From contig OY986974.1 of the NCBI GenBank assembly GCA_963920575.1, positions 4,159,281-4,223,280 on the forward strand: 64,000 nt of DNA. Direction: 5' to 3'. The number at the start of each line of letters is the position of its first letter. Position 1 is the stretch's first letter. A program made the position numbers and the translations under genes. The stretch comes from Narthecium ossifragum (taxonomy: Eukaryota > Streptophyta > Magnoliopsida > Dioscoreales > Nartheciaceae). Positions 46,862-59,284 of this stretch are shown in pieces. The notes under the pieces are model-generated. The model did no database searches, was not told where the DNA came from, and saw nothing but the letters and a program-made list of their open reading frames with translations.

Positions 46862-49058
46862 TTTTAAATCCGGATCGTGGACTCAACTAATAAAAATTAA
46901 AAAAGTGAATAATGACATGCGTCGGTCACATGGGCCGCCCAAGACCCTGGCTCACGACCCAATACAACCCCCCCCCTCCCCCTCCAATTGCTCTGTCCGG
47001 ACTCCGGCGTGGAGTGTATGAAAATCATTTCCAAAAGAAATGTCAATGGATGTTACAGTAATCAGGTTTATTCTATTCGTCAAAAAGGTTGGCTTAGAGT
47101 TTAACCTACCCTGCTTCTAGTTTCCCTGTAAGCGTGTTGACTAAAACTCATATGTGGAAGTTTTGGCGCGGAGAATTTTTGTTTAATGAGATGAATCCGA
47201 AGGCTAGTGATCAAAGCAAAAGTTACAAAAGCCCTTATCACCAAAAACCACAGACAAACAAACAACCCAGAAGAGGACTCCAGAGTCAAGGACTAGCTAG
47301 CACATGGAACAGCCTAAGGCATCCATCCGCTACAGAGTTCGTCATTGCGCGCGCGGGATATCGAAGAACAATCTCGCTGTGGGTGGAACAGCTAGCTAGG
47401 AATGCGTCGTGGAACAGCCAGGGATGCCTCCGGATTAACAAGTTGAGCTGGACGCGCGGTGTGTGTGCTCTCGTTTTAAACAGTCCATCACATCCCTACA
47501 GTCCACTTCAAAGAGAGCCCGGGATTAGCTGCAAGATCACTTCAGCTTCAGACCTCTCTTGGCAGCAAGAGTAGAATTGGCATGCATGCGGCGATGCAGC
47601 TGGAACCAGTCCATGTTTATATATAATTGTAAAGAGAAAATATCCAATATGCTTATTAGGAAGAGTATAGTTTATAGGATGCTATTTTCTTTCATAGAGT
47701 GTTAGGGGTCTGTTACCGAGAACAGGGTATGACGGCATCCGCATCATATGCCCTGAAACATACCCCATCAAATTTGGAGAAGTTGCCAAATTATGTGTCG
47801 CAACAGCTTCCTTTGCTCTTTTCTATAGTGGTAAGAGTTACGGTGCTTACCGCACTATTCACCACCTCAAACTCTTTTTATATGAAAATAACATGAGAGC
47901 CTCTTATAAAAAGTATGAATTCAATTTATCTCATCTATTATATATATATATAATAGGAAATAGAAGATGATATATATCTCAAATAACTTTATAATATGTT
48001 TTAATATAATGAATTCCAACAACTACCATATTCTATTTTCTATAATATATTCTAATATAAGTATATCACAAATATTAAAGATAAAAATATAATAATACTT
48101 TGGTATATTCTAATATAGATATATAAAAAATAGAACTATTGAGATAAAATTATTCATTATATATTTTATAATATTTTTGTAGTATAAATATATCCCAAAC
48201 ATTAAAAATAAAATATAATGTTTAATTACTACGATTTTATGCATGTTAAATTAATAAATGAAGAATAGAATAAGATGAAAAAAAAAAAATCAGAGAATGA
48301 ATACTTTAATGACATGGGGAATGATTCAGATAAGCTGATGTAGAGTGTTGTAAGTAGGGAAACTATAAAATAAGAAAGTAACATATATTGAAATATTTTA
48401 AGAATGATGAGAAGGAAGACGATATGGGCGCGGCAATTCATGGGACTAACAGCCATAGGCTATATAGCAACAGTGAGAACAGCAGCCATCAGTTTTACTA
48501 CGTCTTCAAAAATTTTGGCACCGCACAACTTTGCTTTCAAATATCAACTTGCCTCATCACTTGTAAATATAACATTTCTTATGTCAAACAACTAAAAGAC
48601 ACCTTCATAATAGACCTCAATATTAGTATTCTCCAGAATCGAGATCTTTTCAACTTTGAGAAGATCCAAGCACAACATATTACATAGAGAATGGATAACC
48701 ATGCAACACCATACATAACAATGAGGAAATCAAATCAGAGTTCTGCCTACATAATAATGATCAAACAGAACAATAGCAGAAGAATCCCAAAGTATCTTTT
48801 GTTTTTTTTTTTCTAAGTATTGAGATGTTTCATCACCAACAGAATGGATTGGCTTCGGGGGAAAACGAAACGATCCGAGTTATTAGTTAATTTATATGAG
48901 AAACCACGCGTATCGAACATAAATGACAATTACGCTCTGAAGAGAAGATAAAGTGTGAAATCGCACATACAAGGTTATATATTCACAAGGCACTATGAAC
49001 AGCAGCTGAAAAATGTGCTTACCAGAATCACAATGAGGTTTATAAAAGCTTAGAGCTA
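46861..49058. other. Spacer between Pack-MULE and GH43 gene
   Basis: No gene was recognised. A C-rich run lies at 46966-46985 and an AT-rich block with ATATTCTAATATA-like repeats spans 47930-48200. The frames around 47134-47574 and 48388-48687 show no family similarity I can name. The right end should be the GH43 3' UTR. Confidence 0.45.
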
Positions 49059-51120
49059 TCAAGTTTGAGCACCTCTCCATCCCTCAGGAAGCCTCCATCG
49101 TCTATGCCAATATATAGATACTCTTGACCACAATGGGAACCCAAAATTGTACTCTAGAGGGTCATCAGCCAATCCACCTACGCTCAAAGGCAGCCAAATG
49201 TACCTGGAATCTCTCAAGTCCGACGGGTTCCAACGATCTGCCATGAAAATAAAAGAGCCTGGCAAACCCGGCAGTGGCACGACGAATGTGCTTTGTGCGA
49301 AGAACGTAGTCATCCTAAAGATCCTGTTTCCCCCAGCACAGGGATTGCCCATTGTCTCCCAAGGCCCCATAATAGACTCTGATGCATGAGCCAGTGCTCT
49401 ATTTGGAGCCCAACCTGAGCAACCAGAGGTGATCATATAGTAAGTCCCTTGGTATTTAAAAAGGGCAGGGGCTTCTCTATGACGCCTCACAAGAATTCTC
49501 CTCATTTCACTTGTGACATCAAGATAATCGTCTGTCAATGGACCAACATGGAGCTCACTGTTTTCTTCGGAAGAGTAGATGAGGTAGGCCTTTCCATCGT
49601 CGTCCTTGAAGACGGTCATGTCCCTGCTGTCGAAACCATGCGGCTGCTTGCTGTAAAGGTACTCAAATGGCCCGGTGGGGGAGTTGCTTATAGCCACGCC
49701 AATGGAGGCTTTGGTGTAGTTGGTATCATCTATATGCATCCACATAACGTATTTTTGGGTCTGTTCATTGTATAGCACCTTGGGTCTCTCTAGCACATTT
49801 AGCTTGTGGAGGTCATGAGTGGTATTTGTTTCTTCTCCTGGCAGCACAATGCCCTCATTCTTCCATGTCCACAGGTCCTTCGACGAGTAGCAACTTACTC
49901 CAACTATGTCAACCTGGGGAAGAAGCAGCATTTGTCAGTGCAAGTCGACAAACCTTGGCAGCTTATCCAACCGATATTTGTAGGCCGGACCAGACACCCA
50001 TGATTAAAATTAACCATATCCATTATGCTTCAAAATTTCCTCAATTACAGTAACAAAAAACTAAATTTTACAGGGATTAGTGAAGCAAAAACCAGGGAGG
50101 GAGATTTTCTGAAGGTTCTAGCCAAGGCTTTCTTTCTGGTCGCAAGTCAGATGCCTAATCATTATTGCAGGACGTAGGATGACTAGAGGAAAATTCTGTA
50201 GAGTGAATTTAACAACAAATAAGTGCCAAGAGAGTTTTAAAATAGCCTATATACATCTGGAGAGAGATTTCTGAAAAAAAACAAACAAGGAAGGTTGAGA
50301 CAAACACAGATAGGAATGTATTCAGAGAATTTTAAAGAGAAGTAGCAGAAGCCATAACAGGTAAAAATACATGAGGTGTGGAAAGTACCCTGAACTAGCA
50401 CTCTGATACAACGATTAGACAAATGTATGAAGGACATCAAGTAAGCCAAATACTGAGGAAGCACAGAATCATGAGAGGTAGAGGAAGCAACGATGGACCT
50501 TCACGAGTTCCCCCTATAGAATCCAGCTAAAACCACTGGAAGCTAATTAGCACAACGCGATTGCATTTCAACACCTTGTGTTTATCTTCTATTGGAAGAA
50601 ATGTCCAAAAGAGACTTGAAAACTAACTTTTTCTTTAGGAAAAGTGGAGACTTGTGCTTGTCTTAAATATCCTCAAGAACTTACAGGAACTGGATAACCA
50701 ATCTAATTAAACAAGTTGAGATGCGTAAGAACTGGTTAGGAACAAAATTATGGTTAAAAACACTGAATAAAGACACCTAATGAAGAATCAAACATACTCA
50801 TTCCTCGCAGAAGATAGCATTTGAAGGAAAGTAACAACACTAAGTCAAAGATTGCAGGACAGAAATAGGGACGAGATTCTTTTTGATGGTGTACTAGAAC
50901 TAGAAGAGATAAAACTGAGTAGGAAACCAGATTTACCTTCAAGAATGAAAATAGAGGAATTAAGTGAAGCAAAAGAACTCAAAAACAAGAAGTGAGCACA
51001 CACGCACACGCACACCCACACCCACCCCCACACCCAGCCACACACACAGAGAGACCAAAAGAACTCAAAAACCAGAAGTGAGCAACATCGTTAACTGCAC
51101 ACCCCCCCAAACCACCACCC

Positions 51121-51161
<41 letters not shown>

Positions 51162-54100
51162 CAAAAGAGTTCAAAAACAAGAAGTGAGCAGCATCGCTAA
51201 CTGAACACCCCCCTAACCACCACCCAACACACACACACACACACACACACAGCAAAAGAACTCAAAAACAAGAAGTGAGAAACAACATTGTTAACTGCAC
51301 ACCCCCCAAACCACCACCCAACCACACACACACACAGCAAAAGAACTCAAAAACAAGGAGCAACATCGTTAACTGAACACCCCCCAAACCAACACAGACA
51401 CACACACACACACAGACACTCATAGACACACACAGACACATAGACACACACAGACACACAGACACACAGGCGAAAAGAATGTCCCTCCAAAAAAAGCAAC
51501 CATGCTTTTATTACGACTCACACACACGGGCGCGAAAAGAATGCCCCTCCAATAAAAAAAGCAACCATACTTTTATTATGACTCACACATGCGCGCGGGC
51601 GCGCGCGAAAAGAATGTCCCTCCAAAAAATAAGCAACCATACTTTTATTACGACTCAAACTTACTACGGGCAATAATACAAGCAATCCAACTAAATAAGT
51701 TACATACTCTAATGCTCTCCAGTGAGAATTGTAATCTAATTGTTCATTTCAATGTTCCAATATTCTGATCTAAGACCAATCATCAGGGCTTGATTCACTT
51801 TTATACACATGAACAGATAAAACCTCTGTATCCACTTTTTCAACAACATGAAATAGTTCAATTAAGGCGATGCCCCTAACAACTAATTAACTAGCAATGC
51901 TGATGCTCCTAACACTTTAATTTACAAGAAAGAGTTCATAATGCAACACAATTGATGTTGCTAAAGATATGATAGCCACAAAAATGACACCATGACATGC
52001 CTCTTGTTAAGAGAACAAGAAACTTGTGCATCAGGCATTGCTCTTAATCTTACTATCTAACCAAACGTAAGATGTTAAACCTCATGATCTCAAGATCTCA
52101 TAATCACAAAATGCAAGTGATGGCCATTGTTACCAAGATATAGGACACACAATGACGCATGGAGACTTCTGTCCACATGTTTGTTTCCAACAACATGCAT
52201 TGATGTCTTCATTAGATCTAGATATAAGGAAATATGGCAACCAACAAGCTAAAGAAGCTGCAGTATTGAACTACTACTCTTGTTACAAATTTACTTGTAT
52301 AAATGGCCTCAAAAAATTTCCATGTACTTCACACAAGAGCATACATACCTAGAAGTCTCCACTGTTGACTTGAGGCTACATGAGTGTCATGAAGTGCCAG
52401 AGTTAAGTATGTGTTTACATGCCCGATATATTTTCAAGAAGGAATTTTCCAGGCGCCAAATGCAGTAACCCTCATAGCCTTATAGGCTTAATACAAAGTT
52501 GCAATATTCAAATCCTAATATAAAATATGATCTTCACAATTCACCATTAGGACGCTTTCACTGGTTTGGGCTCTGAATACTCATTGTTTTATTCGTGCTC
52601 AATATCCTCCATAAAGAGAAAGAAGTCTAATCAGGAAAAAAAAATTTTACGTGGTAAACACTTGAACAAGCACATTCAAGTCCTAATATGGAATACGATC
52701 TTCACAATTCCTGGAGGCTTAATTCAAAGTTGCAATATTCAAGTCCTAATATGGAATATGATCTTCACAATTCACCATAGGATGCTTTCACTGGTTTGGG
52801 CTCTGAATACTCATTGTTTTATTCGTGCTCAATATCCTCCATAAAGAGAAAGAAGTCTAATGAGGAAAACACAATTTTACGTGGTAAACACTTGAACAAG
52901 CACATTCAACACTCGCAAAAATTCATTTCACTTTCAGTGGTTGATTCCATCAAGAATCTGAGAGAATGGTAGCAACCTTTCTTTATGTCCAGGTGATCTC
53001 TAGCAAGGAGGCATTGTGAACAACGCCAATCAATAACTTGGTGCGTTTGGTTGCGGGATAGTCTATCCCGGGATTAGAGGGGATAGGGATTGGTAACTTG
53101 GGATAAGTAGTGGGATATGTATGATATTTTGTTGAAAAGTAGTGATAAATTAGTAATGTTTGGTTGAAAAAGTAGGGATAAAGTTGATGTGATTGGTTGA
53201 AAAGAAGAGAAAAAGTAGTAATGATTGGTTGAAAAGTAGGGATAAAGTAGAGATAAAGTGGGGATAGGAATAGAGATAAAAGTGGGGATAAAAATGGAGA
53301 TTAGATGGTGTTTGGCTGCAATGCAGGGATAAAATGGGTTTATCCCGGGACAGGGATTCCCTATCCCCCAACCAAACGAGGCCTTAATTATATATATGCC
53401 CCTGAAAACCATCGAAGTTACACAATTACCCCTAAATTCCCAAAATTTACAAGGTTACCCGGAAAACATAAACAAATAACATATTTACCCTTTTGTTACA
53501 TTCCGTTTGTAAAAGTAACCTAACCATGGTTAAACCCTAACCTAGACATGCGAAATGTCTTAAACACCCTCAAGACTATTAAACGACACATACCTATAGC
53601 TAAGTCTATATACCTAAGTTATTCCCGCGTTATGTTCATCAAAGGACATCGTTGGTTGGTTTATATACCCCAATTATCCCCGGTTTTATCACTAAAGTTA
53701 GGGTTTCGTTATCTGGCGACTGGACTTTGAGTTAGGGTTTCTCTCTGACGACGGTAGGTGAGGAGAAAGCCTGGCGATCAATGATCGAGTAAAGGTAACT
53801 GCATTTTGCACACCTATTGTCGTCGTTGTTTGGTTTTCTTCTATGTTTACATGATCCTAATCGGATTTGTTGATTTTTTTCGTAAAGATAACTACATTTT
53901 GTAACTCCAGGAATAAATATGTTATTTGTTTATGTTTTCCGAGGTAACCTTGTAAATTTGGGGAATTTAGGGGTAATTGTGTAAATTCGAAGGTTTTCAG
54001 GGGCATATATGTAATTAACCTTTGGGCTTTTACATATTTCTCCTTCAAAAGTTTCTAAATATTATAATTACCCCTATATTTTTTCAGCTTACTAATATAC

Positions 54101-56686
54101 CCTTAGAATCTTAAAAAATGCGAAAACCTACCCCTCCGTCTATCCATCCAACTTAATCATGGTTTAAATCTAATTAGGATGGGAAAAATTACTTAATTGC
54201 ACATGTCTATAAGGTTTAACGTTAAACATACTCCTTCTCATGCGGCATCGTCCTCCCCGAGCTCTGGCAAGCATGCCACCGTCAGCAACCTCACCGGCGT
54301 TCCCGCCGAAGAGACTCCTGAGAGCTCCCATCGAGCCTGGAGTGGAGAGGACACCGGCGTGGCCACAACTTGTGGGATCGAGCTCGGTGACATACGTTGT
54401 TTCAGCAACGCGGACAGCGACGGCGACGGCGACGGCAACGCCCCGCTGAAGGTTCATCGCCACGGCGATTTGGCAACTTCAGGCGGATCGGGGGCGGCGA
54501 CCGATGCTCAGGGAAGAGGGCCGGAGGTCTTGGTCGGTGTCGGGCTGAAGGAAGGGAGCAGAGCATCTGGTGAGGGAGTAGAGGGGGGCGGCGCAGCGGA
54601 GCTTGGGCGCTTGCGACGGCGAGGATGGTGGTTGCCGATGTGCTTGGCGGTATCAATGTCGGATGAAGTTGAGGGCAGTGGAGGTGCGACTGAGGAAGAA
54701 CGGCGCCGGAGAAGGAGAGAGGTCGCGGGGCATATATGTCTTTTGAAAAATGATTTGTGCACATGCCCACGTGGCATGTGCATTTCACATGTATATATTC
54801 ATATACATGCCTATCGGTAGCCAGCTACCGATAGTTATGTATCGGTAGTGGGATACCGATATGCATGTACAACCTATCGGTAGAGCCCACTATCGATAGG
54901 CATGTATATGAATCGATAACGAACCTATCGGTAGTGGGGTACCGATAGGTTGCACATGCCTATCGGTAGTGGTAGGCATGTATATGAATCTCAATGATGT
55001 GAGGTGCACACGCCAGCTGGCGTGTGCACCAATCACTGCTCATGTCTTTTTACACATCACCGTTAACAATGTTAGGAATATTCCCTCTAGATTCATCGGC
55101 AAATAACCCGAGGGGTAGGTTTACGCATTTTTCAAGTTTTCAATGGTACATTAGTAAGCTGAAAAAATATAGGATAATTATGATATTTAGAAACTTTTGA
55201 AGGAGAAATATGTAAAAAGCCCAAAAAACTATAAAGTACAAAGAAATAAGCTGCCTCCACAGAATCCAAAGATGTTCAAATAGGCATCCTTTCTATCGAT
55301 CAGGATAACATTCAACAAAGACCATTAAGCAATGGAAAGGTGAGTTTATCACTAGGTCATGAACAAGATGGTTTTACTAGAGCCTGTATTTTACTTTTCA
55401 TTTTACATAATTTGCTTGTGTCTTTCAGAAATAACGTTATGAGCATACGAAAGAAAAACATTCGAACTGGAAGCAATATATCTCACATCTCTCCCAATTC
55501 TAACGGTTGCAAGGGCCAGAGGTAAATCGTGATCCAAATGAATTCAGAAATCATGAATACCCCTTGCTTCTAAGATCTCGAGTTCTTGACCACATTGATG
55601 ACCAAATATGATTTATTATCCAAGCTTTTAAATACTTACCTTGTTCCAGTAGAGGTTTTCTCCAGTTCAAGAACTATGAGCCTACCAAATAACATTGCAA
55701 TATTTACATCTCCGTTGTTGAAACCAAACCTTTGACTTCAGTTTTTCTCCAAAATTTCACACGATTTTTATGATTCCATATGAAGTATGAGCTTTCAAGT
55801 ACATTTCAGAACCATGAAGTTCTACAATCTAGTAATTCTAAGCTCTAACTCTAGTAGGAAAATTGCTAGAAATTTAATCCTCCTTCTCAGAACTATAATG
55901 AAAAAGCTAAGTTGCAAAGAAATTCCATGAGGTAAATGAACATAAAGTTTGTCGTTCTAATAACCAAACTATTTGTAATTAGTAACTCACTAGTTTGCAG
56001 GTGAAAATGTGATAAATCAATATCGGACAACTTATTCACTCGAATTAGATATCATGCATGTTCTAAAAAATGACAACTAGGATTTTTTATATAACTCAAT
56101 ATTGCAGCAAGAAAAAAGTTCTATGGATTTAACTCACCCGTGCACTAGCTTTTTTATGGCCAAAATATGTTGGACCATCTTTGTTCTCTCCGTACCAGAA
56201 GTAGGTCTCTGTTTTCACATCAAATAAAAGCCCCCCTCCATGGGCTTGGATAGGATTCCCATCTGTATCCAACCAGATCCTACCCGGATAAAAGTACATG
56301 CTATCATTGCCTTCTTTGTTCGGGTCAATCTCAGTCTTCGCGTCAGGGAAGAAGAAAGGCCTCAAATCAGAACCTTCATCCAAGAACTCATCAATGGCCG
56401 AAGGAGGCTTTCTTGGTCCCTTGCGCTTGAAAGCACGAGGAGACCTTTTGCTTCTAGGGGGTGGAAGATGGAAAGCCTCTTCCTCAATTTCCTCTAGCTC
56501 TCTTGTTATAGGGAGATGGTTCAATTGAACTTGCGTGTCTTTCTTGTCCTCATGATGGATGACAGAGTAGAAATGAAACATGAGGATGCATCCCACCAAG
56601 CTCCACACAACAAGAGATACAGAGAATCTGAATCCTGCATTGTAACAGAAGGCAGATGATTTCCGCTGTTTGTTCCTCATCCTCAT
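49059..56686 (-). CDS. Golgi GH43 glycosidase (exo-beta-1,3-galactosidase type)
   Basis: Two exons, 56686-56138 and 49913-49059, join in phase 0 (KKASAR/VDIVGV) to give about 467 residues, the usual length of this family. Residues about 20-42 form a membrane anchor (FRFSVSLVVWSLVGCILMFH) after a short basic tail, a type II Golgi topology. A proline-rich stem follows, then the five-bladed GH43 fold: GGGLLFDVKTETYFWYGENK, VDIVGVSCYSSKDLWTWKNE, ERPKVLYNEQTQKYVMWMH, MTVFKDDDGKAYLIYSSEEN, HREAPALFKYQGTYYMITSG and FMADRWNPSDLRDSRYIWLP. The closest family I know is Arabidopsis GH43A/GH43B (At5g67540, At3g49880), Golgi exo-beta-1,3-galactosidases acting on arabinogalactan side chains. The single intron is 6.2 kb and full of repeats and mobile elements. 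Splice sites GGGTGAGT and CCCCAG/GTT are clear. Confidence 0.93.
50967..51475. repeat. CA-rich minisatellite in the GH43 intron
   Basis: Five units start with GCAAAAGAACTCAAAAACAA or close variants near 50969, 51055, 51160, 51251 and 51336, spaced 85-105 bases. Each continues GAAGTGAGCAACATCGTTAA, a C-run with ACCACCACCCAA, and a (CA)n tail of variable length, longest at 51122-51159. Confidence 0.85.
51470..51665. repeat. Second minisatellite, about 65-bp unit x 3
   Basis: GCGAAAAGAATGYCCCTCCA starts units near 51470, 51531 and 51605. Each continues with an AAAAAAGCAACCAT stretch, CTTTTATTAYGACTCA and a CACACA or GCGCGC tail. It directly follows the CA-rich array. Confidence 0.8.
52510..52915. 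repeat. Direct duplication, about 170 bp, in the GH43 intron
   Basis: Copies near 52510-52678 and 52741-52912 share TCCTAATATRRAATATGATC, CTTTCACTGGTTTGGGCTCT, GTGCTCAATATCCTCCATAA and TTTTACGTGGTAAACACTTG with few differences, at a spacing of about 230 bases. Confidence 0.8.
53040..53382. mobile_element. Tourist-like MITE, about 340 bp
   Basis: The left end is GGTGCGTTTGGTTGCGGGATAG-like and the right end read inward is GCCTCGTTTGGTTGGGGGAT. CTT flanks both sides (53037-53039 and 53383-53385). The interior repeats GGGATAAAGT and TTGGTTGAAAAG words. No coding capacity. Confidence 0.7.
53384..54018. mobile_element. Long-TIR MULE-like element carrying leader-like DNA
   Basis: The ends match in inverted orientation for about 105 bases: TATATGCCCCTGAAAACC at the left and the same word inward from the right, continuing ACACAATTACCCCTAAATTC, TTTACAAGGTTACC and GGAAAACATAAACAAATAAC. 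The interior has TTAGGGTTTC words twice and TCTGACGACGGTAGGTGAGG, which look like a plant 5' UTR and first-intron region. No 9-bp target duplication could be fixed because a MITE abuts on the left and another element on the right. Confidence 0.75.
54024..55222. mobile_element. Long-TIR MULE-like element with GC-rich captured segment
   Basis: Inverted ends of about 120 bases: GGGCTTTTACATATTTCTCC at the left and GGGCTTTTTACATATTTCTC inward from the right, both continuing TTCAAAAGTTTCTAAATAT, TATTTTTTCAGCTTACTAAT and AAACCTACCCCTC. The interior (about 54240-54740) is strongly GC-rich, unlike its surroundings, and has long frames on both strands with no family I recognise; capture from a host gene is likely. 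A block of ATCGGTAG repeats follows. No clear 9-bp target duplication was found, perhaps because of age or the adjacent element. Confidence 0.8.
54805..54985. repeat. ATCGGTAG / CTACCGAT block inside the long-TIR element
   Basis: Around ten copies of ATCGGTAG, TACCGATA or one-base variants in both orientations lie in 180 bases, with GGCATGTATATGAATC occurring between them. The motif core is the same as at 36690-36925. Confidence 0.75.
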
Positions 56687-58701
56687 TCTCGCTTTTTCTA
56701 TCTCCCAGATAATACTGCATTATAGAAAATACAGTCTATATAGGTCCACTGTGAAGACAATCAAAGTCGAATCCATATCTAACTATGCTCTACAGAAATC
56801 ACAATTGATTATAGGAAAATTAAGGGAAGATAATTATAATGGCAACTTGGTGGTGAGAAAACATCACCTCAGAGAGGTCAGAAAACAAATCCTGAGAGCA
56901 CATGATGATTATTATGCTCATTGCTCACAATAACAAAAGACGGCCAAGAACAGCCTCAAGTACTATGTCTGTACAAGTTCAAAGAATCAAACAACATGGA
57001 GGCATTCCATCAAAAATTTAATCTGCCCACTGTCCTAAACCCCAAGTTGACAGAGCCAACAGAAGAATCCCACTCATTAACACAATGATGAGGGTATGGT
57101 AATCAACACACCAAAGGCTCAATCAAAAGAGGAAGTTAGATACCCCAGCACAAATAGAACAGGAACTGACAGGAAACCACAGGCAATCCATTCCATCAAA
57201 GATTCAAATCCAAAGCAAGGCAACCATGCAAAAACCAAAGGCTCAATCAAAAGAGGAAGTTAGATACCCCAGCACAAATAGAACAGGAACTGACAGGAAA
57301 CCACAGGCAATCCATACCATCAAAGATTCAAATCCAAAGCAAGGCAACCATGCAAAAACCAACAAGCCAAACATCAAACTCCAAAACCAACCCATAGATC
57401 CAAATGAACTATCAACCACCTGCGTACCCATCAACCAAACCTGAATCTAAGACACCCATATCAAGAAACCCATTGAGTTGAGCCAACCAACCTGGCAACA
57501 GTTCCCTGCTCATGAGAAGATGATTCACAGGGTGACCTGCTACTGATCTAGGCCCTGCTGATAGCACCATTTTCAAGAGCCCCAGGAAAATCCAACCACC
57601 AACAGATTACAGAGGAGTCAATGAGACGCCACTCATTAACAACAACTCACAGGTGTCCAAACCTTGCTTCTTGGAAAGCTTAGCTGTCTTTTTAAGACAG
57701 AGGGCTTTGGATTGGAAGGCTTTGAGTTGGAACCAAACCACCAAAGGTATGCCTTGATGGTTCTCACAGGGCTTATTAGATCTGCCTTGGCTGCACTTTC
57801 TAGTTTCTATACTGACTCCTGAGTTTTTCTTTATTGTTTTCCTTTTTATTACTCCTGAGCTAGTCTTTAACCTTCAGTTGGTGGTGGCTATATTTGCCAA
57901 TATCCACAAATAGATGCCCTTTGTTTTATGACAAGAGGCAGGCTGGCAGGATGGCACGTGTAGATAATATATTAGTCAGATCTCATACGTAACAACACTA
58001 AAATGTTGATTTGTTTAATAAGGCTGTCGTTGGGCTCCCGGCCCAAATAGTATTCAATTGTGAGTATATGCTATTAAATAACTGGATTAACTACGGGGCG
58101 TCTGGTCCCCTCGTCGACTGATCCATGCGTCAGTTTTTTTTTAAAGTTATTTTTCATTTTATATTTACTTTCTATTTTATAGGTACTTTTCATTTCATTT
58201 CATTTTTTTTTTTCTGTTAGTCACTTTCCATTTTAAGTGGCAGTGACTATCATTTATTTGGTATTTAAATTTTATTTGATTGGTGGATACTTTTCAGTTT
58301 TTTGAAGGTTACTTTTCATTTTATAGTTACTTTTCAAAAAAAAAATTTAAGTTACTTTCCATTTTCACCACCTCTGTCACCGGTCCTCACGATTCCCATC
58401 ATCATCTCCGATGATCTCCATCCCCACCTCTATCGCCGATACTTAAATTTTTTTTTTTTGAAAGTTACTTTTCCTTTTTTTTCTGATAGTTAGTTTCCAT
58501 TTTGGGGAAAACGAACTGCCGCCGGGAAGGGGAGAGAGAAGGGTAGAAGGCCATTTTATATATTAAAATTTACAAATGTAAAAAAAAAAAGATTAAATGA
58601 TTAAAAACTTGTAAGTGAATTATAAAGCAAATAAGTTATCCCAAAGAGATTAAAATGAACGTATGATAATTTGATGGTTTACTAGTTGGGACCCTATTTA
58701 T
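56687..58701. other. GH43 upstream region
   Basis: This should hold the GH43 promoter and 5' UTR (gene reads leftward). A tandem duplication occurs at 57116-57362. From about 58140 to 58510 there is low-complexity DNA built from variants of AGTTACTTTTCATTTTAT. No other gene was recognised. Confidence 0.45.
57116..57362. repeat. 124-bp tandem duplication
   Basis: GGCTCAATCAAAAGAGGAAG begins copies at 57116 and 57240, and the two copies are nearly identical through GGCAACCATGCAAAAACCAA. It lies in the probable GH43 5' region. Confidence 0.9.
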
Positions 58702-58969
58702 TGCCTCGTTTGGTACGGGGTTAATTTTATTCCGGGTTAAGGGACTTTATTCCGGGTTTTGGAAATAACTTTGTAATGATTACTTGGAATAAGGAAAAAG
58801 TAGAGTGAAGAATGGAAATAACTTTATAATGATTACTTGGAATAAGGAAAAAGGTGTTTGGGGTTTTGTGGTGGAATAAGTAGTGGATTCGAAAATATTC
58901 TAGGAATATTCCTTCCTTAATTCGGGTTAAGGGTTATTTCCGAAACTTATTCCGGTACCAAACGAGGCA
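58702..58969. mobile_element. 268-bp MITE
   Basis: Perfect inverted ends TGCCTCGTTTGGTAC. The interior has a duplicated TTTGTAATGATTACTTGGAA or TTTATAATGATTACTTGGAA segment and TTCCGGGTTAAGG words. The target duplication is not obvious. No coding capacity. Confidence 0.75.
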
Positions 58970-59284
58970 GATGCTTAGATTCACTACGCCCCGACCAGGC
59001 CCAAGAAAGGCACATTGTGTAGTCCCTGCACACAGACGCCCTATTTGTCACTTGTTGATTGGAAGAGGTTGTAATCTTGATTCTTGATCATATTTTGTGG
59101 TCAACATGCTCGTTAAATTCTAGATCATTGAATTGCTTGATGGTGATTTATTGGAGATTTGCTTCAATCTTTAATTCAATTTGTAAAGACGTCAATGGGC
59201 TCAAGTTGGGCCTATGAGGCCTAAAATTATGGTTGATGTGGGCTAGGCATATATATAGAGTTAAAATTGATGATCATAAAAATA

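Noticed and set aside
47134..47574. A 146-codon plus-strand frame
   Set aside because: No family similarity, no supporting splice or context signals; probably chance.
50967..51475. Regularly spaced repeats that could be mistaken for a CRISPR array
   Set aside because: The repeats are CA-rich minisatellite units with near-identical spacers in a plant intron; there are no cas genes.
54197..54820. A 207-codon plus-strand frame and minus-strand frames in the GC-rich core of the long-TIR element
   Set aside because: None shows a recognisable domain, and frames are open on both strands because of base composition.
54015..55235. A 9-bp target duplication around the 54024-55222 element
   Set aside because: Flanks (AATTAACC and AAAAAACTA) do not match, so no duplication was claimed.
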